DNA of 64,000 bases from Streptomyces sp. NBC_00273 (GTDB taxonomy: Bacteria > Actinomycetota > Actinomycetes > Streptomycetales > Streptomycetaceae): the NCBI RefSeq assembly GCF_036178145.1, contig NZ_CP108067.1:1426001-1490000 (forward strand), written 5' to 3'. The position numbers were made by a program, and so were the translations under genes. The notes under the pieces were generated by a model, which saw only the letters and a program-made list of their open reading frames with translations, was not told where the DNA came from and made no database searches. Positions 25,570-33,662 of the stretch are shown here, one piece after another. How positions within the stretch are numbered: the stretch's first letter is position 1; every line of letters starts with the position of its first letter.

Positions 25570-26502
25570 GTGATCGAGGTCAAGGAACTCACCAGGACGC
25601 ACGGCGACCGGACGGCCGTGGACCGGCTCTCCCTCACGGCCCGGCCCGGCGCGGTCACCGCGTTCCTCGGCGCCGCCGGGGCCGGCAAGACCAGCGCGCT
25701 CCGCCTGATCCTGGGGCTGGACTCCCCCACCGCGGGCACGGTCGCCGTGTGCGGGGTCCCGCTGCGCGGCCGCCCGCGCAGCCCCCACCAGGTCGGGGCC
25801 CTGCCCGATCCGGCCGGGTTGCGCGGCCGGCGGACCGCCGGGGCGGTGCTGGGGGCACTGGCCCGTGCGCACGGCATCGAGGCGGGCCGGGTGGCCGAGG
25901 TGCTGACGGAGACGGGCTTGGCGCAGGAACCGCGGCGGCGCGTGGGTACGTACTCCCCCGCGATGCGGCAGCGGTTGCGCATCGCGGGGGCGCTGCTCGG
26001 GGATCCGCCCGTGCTGCTGCTGGACGAGCCGCTGGCCGGGCTGGACCCCGAGGGGATGCGGTGGGCCCGCCGGCTGCTGCGCGCACTGGCCGCGCAGGGG
26101 CGTACGGTCGCGATCACCGGTGACCGTGCGGCGGAGATGGCCGAGACGGCCGACCGGATCGTCGTCCTCGACCGGGGCCGGACGGTGCTGGCGCAGTCCG
26201 CGGCCGAGTTCACCGCCCGGAGCGCCGCGCCTCGGGTCGTCGTGGGTGCTGCGAGCCCCGTCGAGCTTGCCGCCGTACTGACGGACGGGGGCGCGACGGT
26301 GGTCCGGGCCCGCCTGTCGGGTCCGGACCGGCTCGCCGTGACCGGCATGACGGCGGAGCGCGTCGGCCCCCTGGCCACCGAGCACGGGATCGTGATCCTC
26401 GAACTCGACACCCGCAGGCCTTCGTTGGAGGAGGTGCTGGGCGAACTGTGCGCCGGTTCCCGGGCCGTGTCGGCCCGGTCCCGCCCGGGCGGCGGGCGAT
26501 AG
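25570..26502 (+). CDS. ABC transporter ATP-binding protein with degenerate motifs
   Basis: 310 aa. Walker A GAAGAGKTS (34-42) and Walker B VLLLDEP (148-154) with D-loop AGLD are good. The ABC signature is YSPAMRQR instead of LSGGQRQR, and the switch-His position reads ITGDRAAEM, Asp instead of His (185). This resembles the drift seen in actinobacterial DrrA-like ATPases, which have a C-terminal ~90-residue extension as here. No permease gene is adjacent, which is unusual. GTG start at 25570. It is divergent from the DesK/NarL pair, a typical arrangement for a regulated efflux ATPase. Hydrolysis may be weak. Confidence 0.8.
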   Translation: MIEVKELTRTHGDRTAVDRLSLTARPGAVTAFLGAAGAGKTSALRLILGLDSPTAGTVAVCGVPLRGRPRSPHQVGALPDPAGLRGRRTAGAVLGALARAHGIEAGRVAEVLTETGLAQEPRRRVGTYSPAMRQRLRIAGALLGDPPVLLLDEPLAGLDPEGMRWARRLLRALAAQGRTVAITGDRAAEMAETADRIVVLDRGRTVLAQSAAEFTARSAAPRVVVGAASPVELAAVLTDGGATVVRARLSGPDRLAVTGMTAERVGPLATEHGIVILELDTRRPSLEEVLGELCAGSRAVSARSRPGGGR

Positions 26503-26511
26503 CCTGGGCGC

Positions 26512-27090
26512 ATGGAGGAACTGGGTGGGGTGGAGGTCATCGGCTTCGCGGACGCCGAAGCGTTCGAGAGCTGGTTGACCGAGCACCACACGCGCCACGA
26601 GGGCGTGTGGATCAAGCTGGCCAAGAAGCGGTCGGGGATCGCGTCGGTCACCGATGACGAGCTGGTCGACATCGGCCTGTGCTACGGCTGGATCTCCGGG
26701 CAGCGGCGCGCCCTCGACGAGCGGTACTACCTGCAGAAGTACGTGCCGCGCCGGCCCAAGAGCCTGTGGTCCCGGGTGAACGTGGACAAGGTCGCGGAGC
26801 TGAGCGCCGCGGGGCGGATGCGTGAGCCCGGACTCGCCGAGGTGCGCAGGGCGCAGGCGGACGGGCGGTGGACGCACGCCTACGAGTCCCAGCGGACGGC
26901 GGCGGTGCCACCGGACCTCGCGGCGGCCTTCGAGGCGGATCCGGCGGCCGCGGAGGCGTTCGAGGCGCTCGACCGCACCGGGCGCTACCAGGTGGTCCTG
27001 CCGTTGCTACAGGCGCTCACCCCGGAGACCAGGCGGGCCCGGCTCGACCGGGCGGTGCGGCTGCTGGGGGGAGGCGGGGCTGCCGGGTGA
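26512..27090 (+). CDS. YdeI/OmdA-family protein
   Basis: 192 aa, YdeI/OmpD-associated family: ESWLTEHHTRHEGVWIKLAKKRSG, then DDELVDIGLCYGWISGQRRALDERYYLQKYVPRRPKSLWSRVNVDKV, then the helical C-terminal domain (VPPDLAAAFEADPAAAEAFEALDRTGRYQVVLPLLQALTPETRRARLDRAV). Family members are linked to antimicrobial-peptide or bacteriocin tolerance in other bacteria, biochemical role unknown. ATG nine bases after the ABC ATPase stop, so probably the same transcript. Confidence 0.87.
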   Translation: MEELGGVEVIGFADAEAFESWLTEHHTRHEGVWIKLAKKRSGIASVTDDELVDIGLCYGWISGQRRALDERYYLQKYVPRRPKSLWSRVNVDKVAELSAAGRMREPGLAEVRRAQADGRWTHAYESQRTAAVPPDLAAAFEADPAAAEAFEALDRTGRYQVVLPLLQALTPETRRARLDRAVRLLGGGGAAG

Positions 27091-27158
27091 TCCGGCCGGT
27101 CTCCCGCGAGCGCAGGGGGCCGTAGGGGGCAGGGGCGCAACGGACCGGGAGAAGGCGT

Positions 27159-27192
27159 CAGGCCCGGCCTCCCCACGGGGAGACCAGGCCTG
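27159..27192. terminator. Hairpin between convergent genes
   Basis: CAGGCCCGGCCTCCCC and the complementary GGGGAGACCAGGCCTG form a long stem with a few mismatches in the gap between the YdeI gene and the convergent DUF5997 gene. Likely a shared terminator. Confidence 0.6.
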
Positions 27193-27212
27193 CAGGAGGG
27201 CGGAGTCGCGGG

Positions 27213-27617
27213 TCAGGAACGCTGGTCGCGGGCCTTCTCGGCCTTCTCGGCGTTCTTCTCCTTGATGCGGACCGTTTCCTTGCGGACCTCGGCCTGGGTG
27301 GCGCGCTCACGCTGGAGCCACTCGGGGGCCTCCTGCTTCAGTGCTTCGATCTGCTCCGTGGTGAGGGGCTCGGTGACCCCGCCGCGGGCGAGGCCGGCGA
27401 TGGACACGCCGAGCTTGGCCGCCACCACCGGTCGCGGGTGCGGACCGTTGGCGCGCAGCTCCTTCAGCCACTGGGGCGGATCGGCCTGGAGCGCACTCAA
27501 TTCGCTGCGCGAGACGACACCCTCCTGGAACTCTGCGGGGGTGGCCTCGAGGTACACGCCCAGCTTCTTCGCCGCGGTCGCGGGCTTCATCGTCTGGGTG
27601 TTCTGGTGCGACGTCAT
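27213..27617 (-). CDS. DUF5997 protein
   Basis: 134 aa actinobacterial protein of DUF5997: KPATAAKKLGVYLEATPAEFQEGVVSRSELSALQADPPQWLKELRANGPHPRPVVAAKLGVSIAGLARGGV, then TTEQIEALKQEAPEWLQRERAT and a Lys/Arg-rich coiled end (RIKEKNAEKAEKARDQR). The repeated W-L-x-x-L/R pattern suggests two helical repeats. No known activity. It is divergent, with a 58-base gap, from a LysR-type effector-domain protein, a pairing I associate with this family. ATG start at 27617. Confidence 0.85.
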   Translation of the reverse strand: MTSHQNTQTMKPATAAKKLGVYLEATPAEFQEGVVSRSELSALQADPPQWLKELRANGPHPRPVVAAKLGVSIAGLARGGVTEPLTTEQIEALKQEAPEWLQRERATQAEVRKETVRIKEKNAEKAEKARDQRS

Positions 27618-27675
27618 GGTGTCAAGAGTATCGAGCGTGTGCGCTACCTCCGACCACGACCGGTAACCTTGCGGG

Positions 27676-28497
27676 GTGACAGGCTCGGAAGTACCCCATT
27701 CGTTCCGGCTCGCTTATGTCCCGGGGGTCACACCCAGCAAGTGGGTGCGCATCTGGAACGAGCGGCTGCCCGACGTCCCGCTGACCTTGGTGGCGGTGTC
27801 CCCGATCGAGGCGTGCGGCGTGCTGCGGGCGGGCGGAGCCGACGCCGGTTTCGTGCGGCTGCCCGTCGACCGCGACGACCTCAGCGCGATCCCCCTCTAC
27901 ACGGAGACCACGGTGGTCGTGGTCCCCAAAGACCACCTCGTGGCCGCTGCGGAAGAGGTGTCCACCGAGGACCTCGCCGACGAGATCGTGTTCCACCCGC
28001 TCGACGACACCCTGGACTGGGAGCAGCTGCCGGGCAAGCCCGCGATCGAGCGGCCCGAGACGACGGCGGACGCGATCGAGCTGGTGGCCGCCGGGGTGGG
28101 CGTACTCGTCGTCCCGCAGTCGCTCGCCCGCCTGCACCACCGCAAGGACCTGACCTACCGGCCGGTGTCCGATGCGCCCGCCTCGCGGGTCGCGCTGTCG
28201 TGGCCGCAGGAGGAGACCACCGATCTGGTGGAGGAGTTCATCGGGATCGTCCGCGGCCGGACCGTGAACAGCACGCGGGGGCGCACGCCGACCCCGCCGC
28301 AGCCCAAGGCGAAGCGCAAGCGCCCGGACGCGGGTACGGGCGGCGGCGGTGGCGGGGGCGCGCAGCGGAAGTCGGGGGCCGGGAAGTCCTCGTCCGGGAA
28401 GCCGGCCGGCAAGAACCCCCGCGGGGCGTCCGGCGGCCCCAAGGGCGGCAAGGGTGCGAAGGGCGGCAAGGGCGGTAGGCCCGGCCGTCGCCCGTAG
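27676..28497 (+). CDS. LysR substrate-binding-domain protein without HTH, with basic tail
   Basis: 273 aa. Residues 9-195 form the periplasmic-binding-like effector domain of LysR regulators (FRLAYVPGVTPSKWVRIWNERLPDVPLTLVAV, GADAGFVRLPVD, TTVVVVPKDHLVA, AIELVAAGVGVLVVPQSLARL), but no helix-turn-helix precedes it. Residues 200-273 are instead Lys/Gly/Pro/Arg-rich (KPKGGKGAKGGKGG type), a tail that could bind nucleic acid or be disordered. GTG start at 27676. It is divergent from DUF5997, so the two may act together. Ligand and output unknown. Confidence 0.83.
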   Translation: MTGSEVPHSFRLAYVPGVTPSKWVRIWNERLPDVPLTLVAVSPIEACGVLRAGGADAGFVRLPVDRDDLSAIPLYTETTVVVVPKDHLVAAAEEVSTEDLADEIVFHPLDDTLDWEQLPGKPAIERPETTADAIELVAAGVGVLVVPQSLARLHHRKDLTYRPVSDAPASRVALSWPQEETTDLVEEFIGIVRGRTVNSTRGRTPTPPQPKAKRKRPDAGTGGGGGGGAQRKSGAGKSSSGKPAGKNPRGASGGPKGGKGAKGGKGGRPGRRP

Positions 28498-28622
28498 GCC
28501 CCGCCGCCGCCCGTAGCCCGCTCGTCGTCCGCAAGGCCCGGCCGTCGTCCGTAGGACCGGCAGGGCCGACCGCGACGGCCTGGCTTCGGGGATCCGGCTC
28601 ACCGCGCGTGTATGCAGGAGGG

Positions 28623-29732
28623 ATGGATCTCCGGTCGCCGTCGCACCCCCGTCACCTCCGGTCCCCCAAGGTGAGCCACGCACAGCTGGCGGTCCCGTTC
28701 GCGCTGATCGCCCTCGTGACGTTGATCGACGTGCTCGCTCCGCCCGAGGTGCACCTCGGCCCGTTCCTGGCCGCCGCACCTGCGGTGACCGCGTCGTTCG
28801 CGGGACCCCGGATGACGGCCTTCGTCGGTTTGGTCGCCGTACTGGCCCAGGTGGTGGTGGCGACGGCGCGCACCAGCCTGACCGATCTGAACCACACCTT
28901 CCAGATCATCGCGCTCGTGATGATCTCGGTGTTCGTGACCTTCTTCGCCCACCTGCGCGAGGAGCACGAGAAGGAGCTGACCCAGCTGCGCTCGGTGGCG
29001 GAGACGGCCCAGGAGGTGGTCCTACGGCCGCTGCCCGACCGGATCGGCCCGCTGGGCGTCGCGTCCGTGTACCTGGCCGCCGCGGCCGAGGCCCAGATCG
29101 GCGGCGATCTGTACGCCGCCGCCCGGACGGCCACCGGCACGCGGCTGATCATCGGCGATGTCCGGGGCAAGGGGCTGGAGGCGGTCGGGGACGCCGCGCT
29201 CGTCCTGGGCGCCTTCCGGGCCTCCGCCCACCAGGAGGCCGGACTGCCGGGCCTGGTGGACTACCTGGAGGCGGCGGTCTCCGGGGACCTGGACGGCGCC
29301 GGGGACGAGGGCGAGAGCTTCGTGACCGCGGCCGTCCTGGAGATCCCCGACGCCGAGCCGGTGCTGCACCTCGTCAGCTGCGGTCATCCGCCGCCCTTGC
29401 TCGTGCTGCGCGCGGGCGGCGCCGAGCAGCTGGAGGTGGAGCGGCCCGCGCCGCCGCTGGGACTCGCCGGGCTCGTGGCGTCTGCGGTCACCGCGCAGAC
29501 CTTCGCCTTCGCCGAGGGTGACGTCCTGCTCCTGTACACGGACGGTGTCCTGGAGGCGCGCGACCCGGCGGGTACCTTCTACCCGCTGGCGCGACGCGTG
29601 AGCGCATGGTCGGGACTGCGCCCGCAGGCGCTGTTGGACCTGCTGTGCCAGGACCTGCTCGCGCACGCGGCCGGCCACACCCTGGACGACGACGCGGCGA
29701 TGGTCGCGATCGAGCGGCCCTCGGCACCTTAG
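28623..29732 (+). CDS. Membrane SpoIIE/PP2C-type Ser/Thr phosphatase
   Basis: About 369 aa. Four hydrophobic segments in the first ~110 residues, a short linker helix (LREEHEKELTQLRSVAETAQEVVLRPLPDRIGPL), then a SpoIIE (PPM) domain: GVASVYLAAAAEAQIGGDLYAA, GDVRGKGLEAVGDAALVLGAFR, LVSCGHPPPLLVL, GDVLLLYTDGVLEARD and DDDAAMVAI, with the metal-binding Asp residues in place. Such RsbU-like phosphatases reactivate anti-anti-sigma factors in the cytoplasm. The start is uncertain: GGAGGG directly abuts the ATG at 28623, which is too close for a ribosome site; a GTG at 28608 is the alternative. No sigma-regulator gene is adjacent. Confidence 0.85.
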   Translation: MDLRSPSHPRHLRSPKVSHAQLAVPFALIALVTLIDVLAPPEVHLGPFLAAAPAVTASFAGPRMTAFVGLVAVLAQVVVATARTSLTDLNHTFQIIALVMISVFVTFFAHLREEHEKELTQLRSVAETAQEVVLRPLPDRIGPLGVASVYLAAAAEAQIGGDLYAAARTATGTRLIIGDVRGKGLEAVGDAALVLGAFRASAHQEAGLPGLVDYLEAAVSGDLDGAGDEGESFVTAAVLEIPDAEPVLHLVSCGHPPPLLVLRAGGAEQLEVERPAPPLGLAGLVASAVTAQTFAFAEGDVLLLYTDGVLEARDPAGTFYPLARRVSAWSGLRPQALLDLLCQDLLAHAAGHTLDDDAAMVAIERPSAP

Positions 29733-29773
29733 GGCGTGTCTCCTGGCCGGGCCCGGTTTGCCAGAATCGGATC

Positions 29774-30145
29774 ATGCTGACCCTCGGAACGATCGTCATG
29801 GGAGCCGCGGACGTGCGGCGAGCCGCGGAATTCTGGAGCCGGGCGCTGGGGTACGTACCCCGTGACGGCCAGGTGGACGACGGCTGGACGGTCCTGGTCC
29901 CGGCCGACGGCGGCGGGCCGGGCCTGGCGCTCGGCAGCAGCGTCACGCCCGTACAGGAGCGGCCGCGCGTCCACCTCGACCTGTACGCGGCGGACGCCGC
30001 CGAGCAGGCGGCGGAGGTCGAGCGGCTGGTCGCCCTGGGCGCCCGGCACGTCGACTGGGATTCCTACCCGGAGGACCCGGATTTCGTGGTGCTGGCCGAC
30101 CCCGAGGGCAACCGTTTCTGCGTCATCGACGCCGCGCACTGCTGA
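29774..30145 (+). CDS. VOC/glyoxalase-fold protein
   Basis: 123 aa: LTLGTIVMGAADVRRAAEFWSRALGYVPR, VHLDLYAADAAEQAAEVERLVALGARHVDWDSYPEDPDFVVLADPEGNRFCVID. This is the glyoxalase-like subgroup with DPEGNRFCV at the end. Start ATG 29774, 42 bases after the phosphatase stop, so possibly the same transcript. Ligand unknown. Confidence 0.86.
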   Translation: MLTLGTIVMGAADVRRAAEFWSRALGYVPRDGQVDDGWTVLVPADGGGPGLALGSSVTPVQERPRVHLDLYAADAAEQAAEVERLVALGARHVDWDSYPEDPDFVVLADPEGNRFCVIDAAHC

Positions 30146-30234
30146 GGCCGGAACCCGCGGGAGCAGGACGCACGTCCTCGGCATCCTTGGCCGGTCCTTA
30201 CCGCCACCTTAAGCGGAACGTAAGACTCATCAGG

Positions 30235-30272
30235 GCCGCACCGAAACGAACGAATGTCCGTTTCGGTGCGGC
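30235..30272. promoter_or_regulatory. 13-bp inverted repeat upstream of the chitinase
   Basis: GCCGCACCGAAAC (30235-30247) and its complement GTTTCGGTGCGGC (30260-30272) flank 12 bases, ending 52 bases before the chitinase ATG. It could be an operator, or a hairpin ending the VOC transcript, though no U-tract follows. The DasR box consensus (ACTGGTCTAGACCACT) known for chitinase genes is not seen here. Confidence 0.55.
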
Positions 30273-30324
30273 TAGCGTGCTGCCGGATCCCCCAACTCCC
30301 CAGTAACACAGAGGTAGGCACGCG

Positions 30325-31815
30325 ATGGGCAGCACAGTCGGGCACCGGCGCACGACGAGCCGTACGGCGAAGGTCACGGGCGCGGTCGTGGCGGCGGCGG
30401 TGATCGGTGGGGCGGCCTTCGCCCTCACCGGGACCGCGCAAGCGAGCTCCGTCGGAGCCGTGTACACGAAGTCCAGTTCCTGGAGCGGCGGTTACACCGG
30501 CCAGTACGTCATCACCAACAGCACCGGCACGGCGCAGTCGGACTGGACCCTCCAGTTCGACCTGCCGGCGGGCACGAAGATCGACTCGCTTTGGAACGGC
30601 ACCCACACGGTCTCCGGCCGCCGCGTGACCGTGAAGCCCGCGAGCTGGAACGGTCAGTTGGCGGCCGGGGCCTCCGTCACCGTCGGCTTCGTCGCGAGCG
30701 GAACCGGCACCCTCGGCAACCCCACCGGGTGCCTGATCAACGGGGTGAAGTGCTCGGTGGACCAGGGCGCCACGGCCCAGCCCAGCGGGCGCCCCACCGT
30801 CCGGCCCACCGTCACGGCGAGCCCGGCCCCGACCGCACCCACCACGTCCGCCAAGCCCACCGGGAGCACGTCGCCCTCCCCCACCGCGACCGCCCCCACC
30901 AGCACTCCCGCCCCCGGGGGCGCCGGCGCGCGCTTCGCCCCGTACGTGGACACCTCCTTGTACCCCGCCTACGACCTGGTCGACACCGCGACGAAGACCG
31001 GTGTGAAGGAGTTCCACCTGGCCTTCATCACCTCCGGCGGCGGCTGCGCCCCGCTGTGGGGCGGCGTCACGGATCTCGCGAACGACAAGGTCGCCGCCCA
31101 GATCGGTGCGCTGCGCGCCAAGGGCGGCGACGTACGGGTGTCGTTCGGCGGGGCCGCCGGTCACGAACTGGCGCTGAACTGCGCCACCGTGGACGAGCTG
31201 GCCGCCGCGTACGGGAAGGTCGTCGACCAGTACCGGCTCACCAAGGTCGACTTCGACATCGAGGGGGCGGCCCTGCCGGACACGGCGGCCAACGCGCGCC
31301 GCGCGCAGGCCATCGCCCGGCTGCAGAAGTCCCACCCGGGCCTGGACGTCGCCTTCACCCTGCCCGTGATGCCCGAGGGCCTGACCCAGCCGGGTGTGGC
31401 GCTGCTGGCCGACGCCAAGAAGAACGGTGTGCGCGTCGACGCCGTCAACATCATGGCGATGGACTACGGCCCGGCGTACAGCGGGGACATGGGGCAGTAC
31501 GCGATCCAGGCCGCGACGGCGACGCAGGCGCAGATCAAGGGCGTGCTCGGGCTGTCCGAGGCGGCGGCGTGGAAGGCCGTGGCCGTCACGCCGATGATCG
31601 GCGTGAACGATGTCGCGAGCGAGGTCTTCACGGTGGAGGACGCGACGCAGCTCGTGCAGTTCGCCGCGTCGAAGGGGATCGGCCGGCTGGCCATGTGGTC
31701 CTCCACGCGGGACAAGCAGTGCGCGGCCGGGGCCGTCAACCACGCGGACGCGACGTGCAGTTCGATCCTCCAGCAGCCGCTGGCCTTCACCAAGGCGTTC
31801 TCCGCGCTCAAGTAG
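30325..31815 (+). CDS. Secreted chitinase: CBM2-type module plus GH18
   Basis: 496 aa. N-terminal export signal (about 1-41, ending TAQAS), then a CBM2-like module (VGAVYTKSSSWSGGYTGQYVITNSTGTAQSDWTLQFDLPAGTKIDSLWNGTHT...LGNPTGCLINGVKC, with paired Cys and surface Trp), a Thr/Pro linker, and a GH18 domain from about 210. The GH18 active site reads KVDFDIEG: Asp 309, Asp 311 and the proton donor Glu 313 are present, but the first Asp of DxxDxDxE is Thr. MAMDYGP and a C-terminal MWS match the barrel. It should degrade chitin outside the cell. It stands alone under its own promoter. Confidence 0.92.
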   Translation: MGSTVGHRRTTSRTAKVTGAVVAAAVIGGAAFALTGTAQASSVGAVYTKSSSWSGGYTGQYVITNSTGTAQSDWTLQFDLPAGTKIDSLWNGTHTVSGRRVTVKPASWNGQLAAGASVTVGFVASGTGTLGNPTGCLINGVKCSVDQGATAQPSGRPTVRPTVTASPAPTAPTTSAKPTGSTSPSPTATAPTSTPAPGGAGARFAPYVDTSLYPAYDLVDTATKTGVKEFHLAFITSGGGCAPLWGGVTDLANDKVAAQIGALRAKGGDVRVSFGGAAGHELALNCATVDELAAAYGKVVDQYRLTKVDFDIEGAALPDTAANARRAQAIARLQKSHPGLDVAFTLPVMPEGLTQPGVALLADAKKNGVRVDAVNIMAMDYGPAYSGDMGQYAIQAATATQAQIKGVLGLSEAAAWKAVAVTPMIGVNDVASEVFTVEDATQLVQFAASKGIGRLAMWSSTRDKQCAAGAVNHADATCSSILQQPLAFTKAFSALK

Positions 31816-31890
31816 GCGCGCGCGGACCGAAGGGGGAACGGCGGACGGGCCCTACGCACTTGGCGTGCGGCGGGCCCGTCGGCCGTGGCC

Positions 31891-32541
31891 CTACGCGAGG
31901 ATGCCCGCGCGGGCGGCGAAGTCGAGTGCCGCGTCGAGGCGCGGGGCCGGGCGGCCTTCGGTGTGGGCCGCCGCCAGCAGCGCCGCCACCGCGCCCGCGT
32001 CGGCCTTGCGTTCCCGTGCCAGCGCCGCGAACCGGGCGACGGCCTCGGTCAGGCTCCGCTCCAGCGCGTACGGTGCGTCGAACGAGGACACGGTGAGGCC
32101 GAGGAACTCCTCCTCGTCCGAGCCCACCCAGGCAGCGGCCCCGTCCAGTCCGTCCTCGCGCACCTCGTCCGGGTACGGGATGCGGTGCCACGCGCCGTTC
32201 TCCCACCAGTAGACGAAGCCGAAGAGATTGCCGGCGGCGTCATCGCGAAGGAGCTCCCAGGGCAGCCAGTCGGGGCCGCCCTCGAGGAAGTCGATCTGCT
32301 CTCCGCCGACGTGGGTGTGGCTGCCGTCGGGGTCCTGGCCGCAGAACACCGCGCGCCCGTCCTCCACCATGGTCAGGCGCCACCAGCCGTCCCCGCCGGT
32401 GGAGTGGCACCACAACCCGTCGTCGTCGAGGGCGAACTCGGTGCGCGTCGAGCACGCGGTGTCCACCATGGCCATGGTCACCGCCCTGGCCCACAGCAGT
32501 TCGGGGTGTTCTAGGTCTTCCGGCCGGCTCGGCGCGTGCAT
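31891..32541 (-). CDS. Uncharacterised streptomycete protein
   Basis: 216 aa soluble protein I do not recognise. It contains TRTEFALDDDGLWCHSTGGDGWWRLTMVEDGRAVFCGQDPDGSHTHVGGEQIDFLEGGPDWLPWELLRDD and GFVYWWENGAWHRIPYPDEVREDG, a Trp-rich alpha/beta pattern found in streptomycete proteins of unknown role, then a C-terminal helical end. Start ATG 32541 behind GGAGGAG. It converges on the chitinase gene and is divergent from the carbonic anhydrase. No membrane segment or catalytic motif seen. Confidence 0.75.
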   Translation of the reverse strand: MHAPSRPEDLEHPELLWARAVTMAMVDTACSTRTEFALDDDGLWCHSTGGDGWWRLTMVEDGRAVFCGQDPDGSHTHVGGEQIDFLEGGPDWLPWELLRDDAAGNLFGFVYWWENGAWHRIPYPDEVREDGLDGAAAWVGSDEEEFLGLTVSSFDAPYALERSLTEAVARFAALARERKADAGAVAALLAAAHTEGRPAPRLDAALDFAARAGILA

Positions 32542-32599
32542 CGTGATGTCTCCTCCCGGGTGCCGCCCAAGCCTCGCACGCGGGCCCGGGTCGGCCGAA

Positions 32600-33355
32600 A
32601 TGCCGATGGTCGGACGGCTCGGCGGCGGTGAGGCTGGGCGGCCGGGCGGCCGGGCGGCTGGCGCGCGAGGCTTCGGCCCGTCCGTGACCGCAGCCGCCGG
32701 AACGGGTCTGACCCTCGCCGCGGCCTTTCCCGCCCTCGCCGCCCCATGGGATCCGGAAGGCACCGCGCCCGTGACCACACCCGCGCAGGCCCTGCGCCGG
32801 CTGGCGGCCGGCAACCAGCGGTGGCGGGCCCGGCACCAGGACCATCCGCACGAGTCCGCGGCCGTGCGCCGCCGGGTCGTCCAGGGCCAGCAGCCCTTCG
32901 CGCTCGTGCTGGGCTGTGTCGATTCGCGCGTTCCGCCCGAGCTGGTCTTCGACCAGGGGCTGGGTGATCTACTGACCGTGCGGTCGGCGGGCGAGGTGCT
33001 GGACGAGGCGGTTCTGGGAAGCATCGCGTACGGAGTCCTGGAGCTGCGCATACCGCTCGTGCTCGTCCTGGCCCATCAGTCGTGCGGGGCAGTCTCGGCG
33101 GTGGTCCACGCCGACGCGTCGGGCGAGCCGCTCCCCGCGCATGTCCAGTACCTGGCCGATCAGATACGGCCTTCCATCGATCACGGTCAGTACGGCGAGG
33201 CCCGCGTCGACGCGACGATCAACGCACACGTGCGCAACGTCCGCAGACGGCTCGCGGCCGAGCCCGACCTCGCGGGGAAGGTGGTCACCGGCGAACTGGC
33301 CGTGCTCGCCGCCCGCTACGAGTTGCGCGACCAGCACGTACGCACCCTGGCCTGA
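32600..33355 (+). CDS. Beta-carbonic anhydrase, apparently exported
   Basis: 251 aa. The beta-class zinc site is intact: CVDSRVPPE (Cys 106, Asp 108, Arg 110) and HQSCG (His 159, Cys 162), with QGLGDLLTVRSAGEV. It interconverts CO2 and bicarbonate. The N-terminus (RGFGPSVTAAAGTGLTLAAAFPALAAPW) looks like a Tat or Sec signal as in the secreted streptomycete group, but a clean twin-Arg is missing, so export is uncertain. Start ATG 32600 chosen; an upstream ATG at 32545 is possible. It ends 67 bases before the convergent chaplin gene. Confidence 0.85.
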   Translation: MPMVGRLGGGEAGRPGGRAAGARGFGPSVTAAAGTGLTLAAAFPALAAPWDPEGTAPVTTPAQALRRLAAGNQRWRARHQDHPHESAAVRRRVVQGQQPFALVLGCVDSRVPPELVFDQGLGDLLTVRSAGEVLDEAVLGSIAYGVLELRIPLVLVLAHQSCGAVSAVVHADASGEPLPAHVQYLADQIRPSIDHGQYGEARVDATINAHVRNVRRRLAAEPDLAGKVVTGELAVLAARYELRDQHVRTLA

Positions 33356-33422
33356 CGGCGGCGGCGCGTGCGGGCCCGTCCCGGCCGAGCCTCCGATCGG
33401 AACGGGCCACGGTTCGCGACCG

Positions 33423-33662
33423 TCAGGCGTTGACGCAGACGTTGCCGGCGGCCGGGTTGAGCGCGCCGATCACGTTGATGCTGTTGCCGCACAGGTTGAT
33501 CGGAATGTGGATCGGGATCTGGACCACGTTGCCCGAAAGCACACCCGGCGAGCCGACCGCGAAGCCCTCCGCGTTGGCGTCGGCGGACGCCGAGGACGCA
33601 CCGCCGATGACCGCCAGGCCGAGCACCAGGGCAAGACCCGCACTCTTCAGAACACGCGACAC
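33423..33662 (-). CDS. Short chaplin
   Basis: 79 aa: Sec signal peptide (SRVLKSAGLALVLGLAVIGGASSASA) followed by a single chaplin domain of about 50 residues, AEGFAVGSPGVLSGNVVQIPIHIPINLCGNSINVIGALNPAAGNVCVNA, with the two conserved Cys and alternating hydrophobic residues that give amyloid-like surface fibrils. Chaplins coat aerial hyphae and spores of Streptomyces. GTG start at 33662 with AAGGAG seven bases upstream; the longer frame is unlikely. In the 5' leader GCGGTGC pairs with GCACCGC. Confidence 0.95.
   Translation of the reverse strand: MSRVLKSAGLALVLGLAVIGGASSASADANAEGFAVGSPGVLSGNVVQIPIHIPINLCGNSINVIGALNPAAGNVCVNA

Noticed and set aside
30150..30324. DasR box expected before the chitinase
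   Set aside because: No ACTGGTCTAGACCACT-like site seen in the leader.
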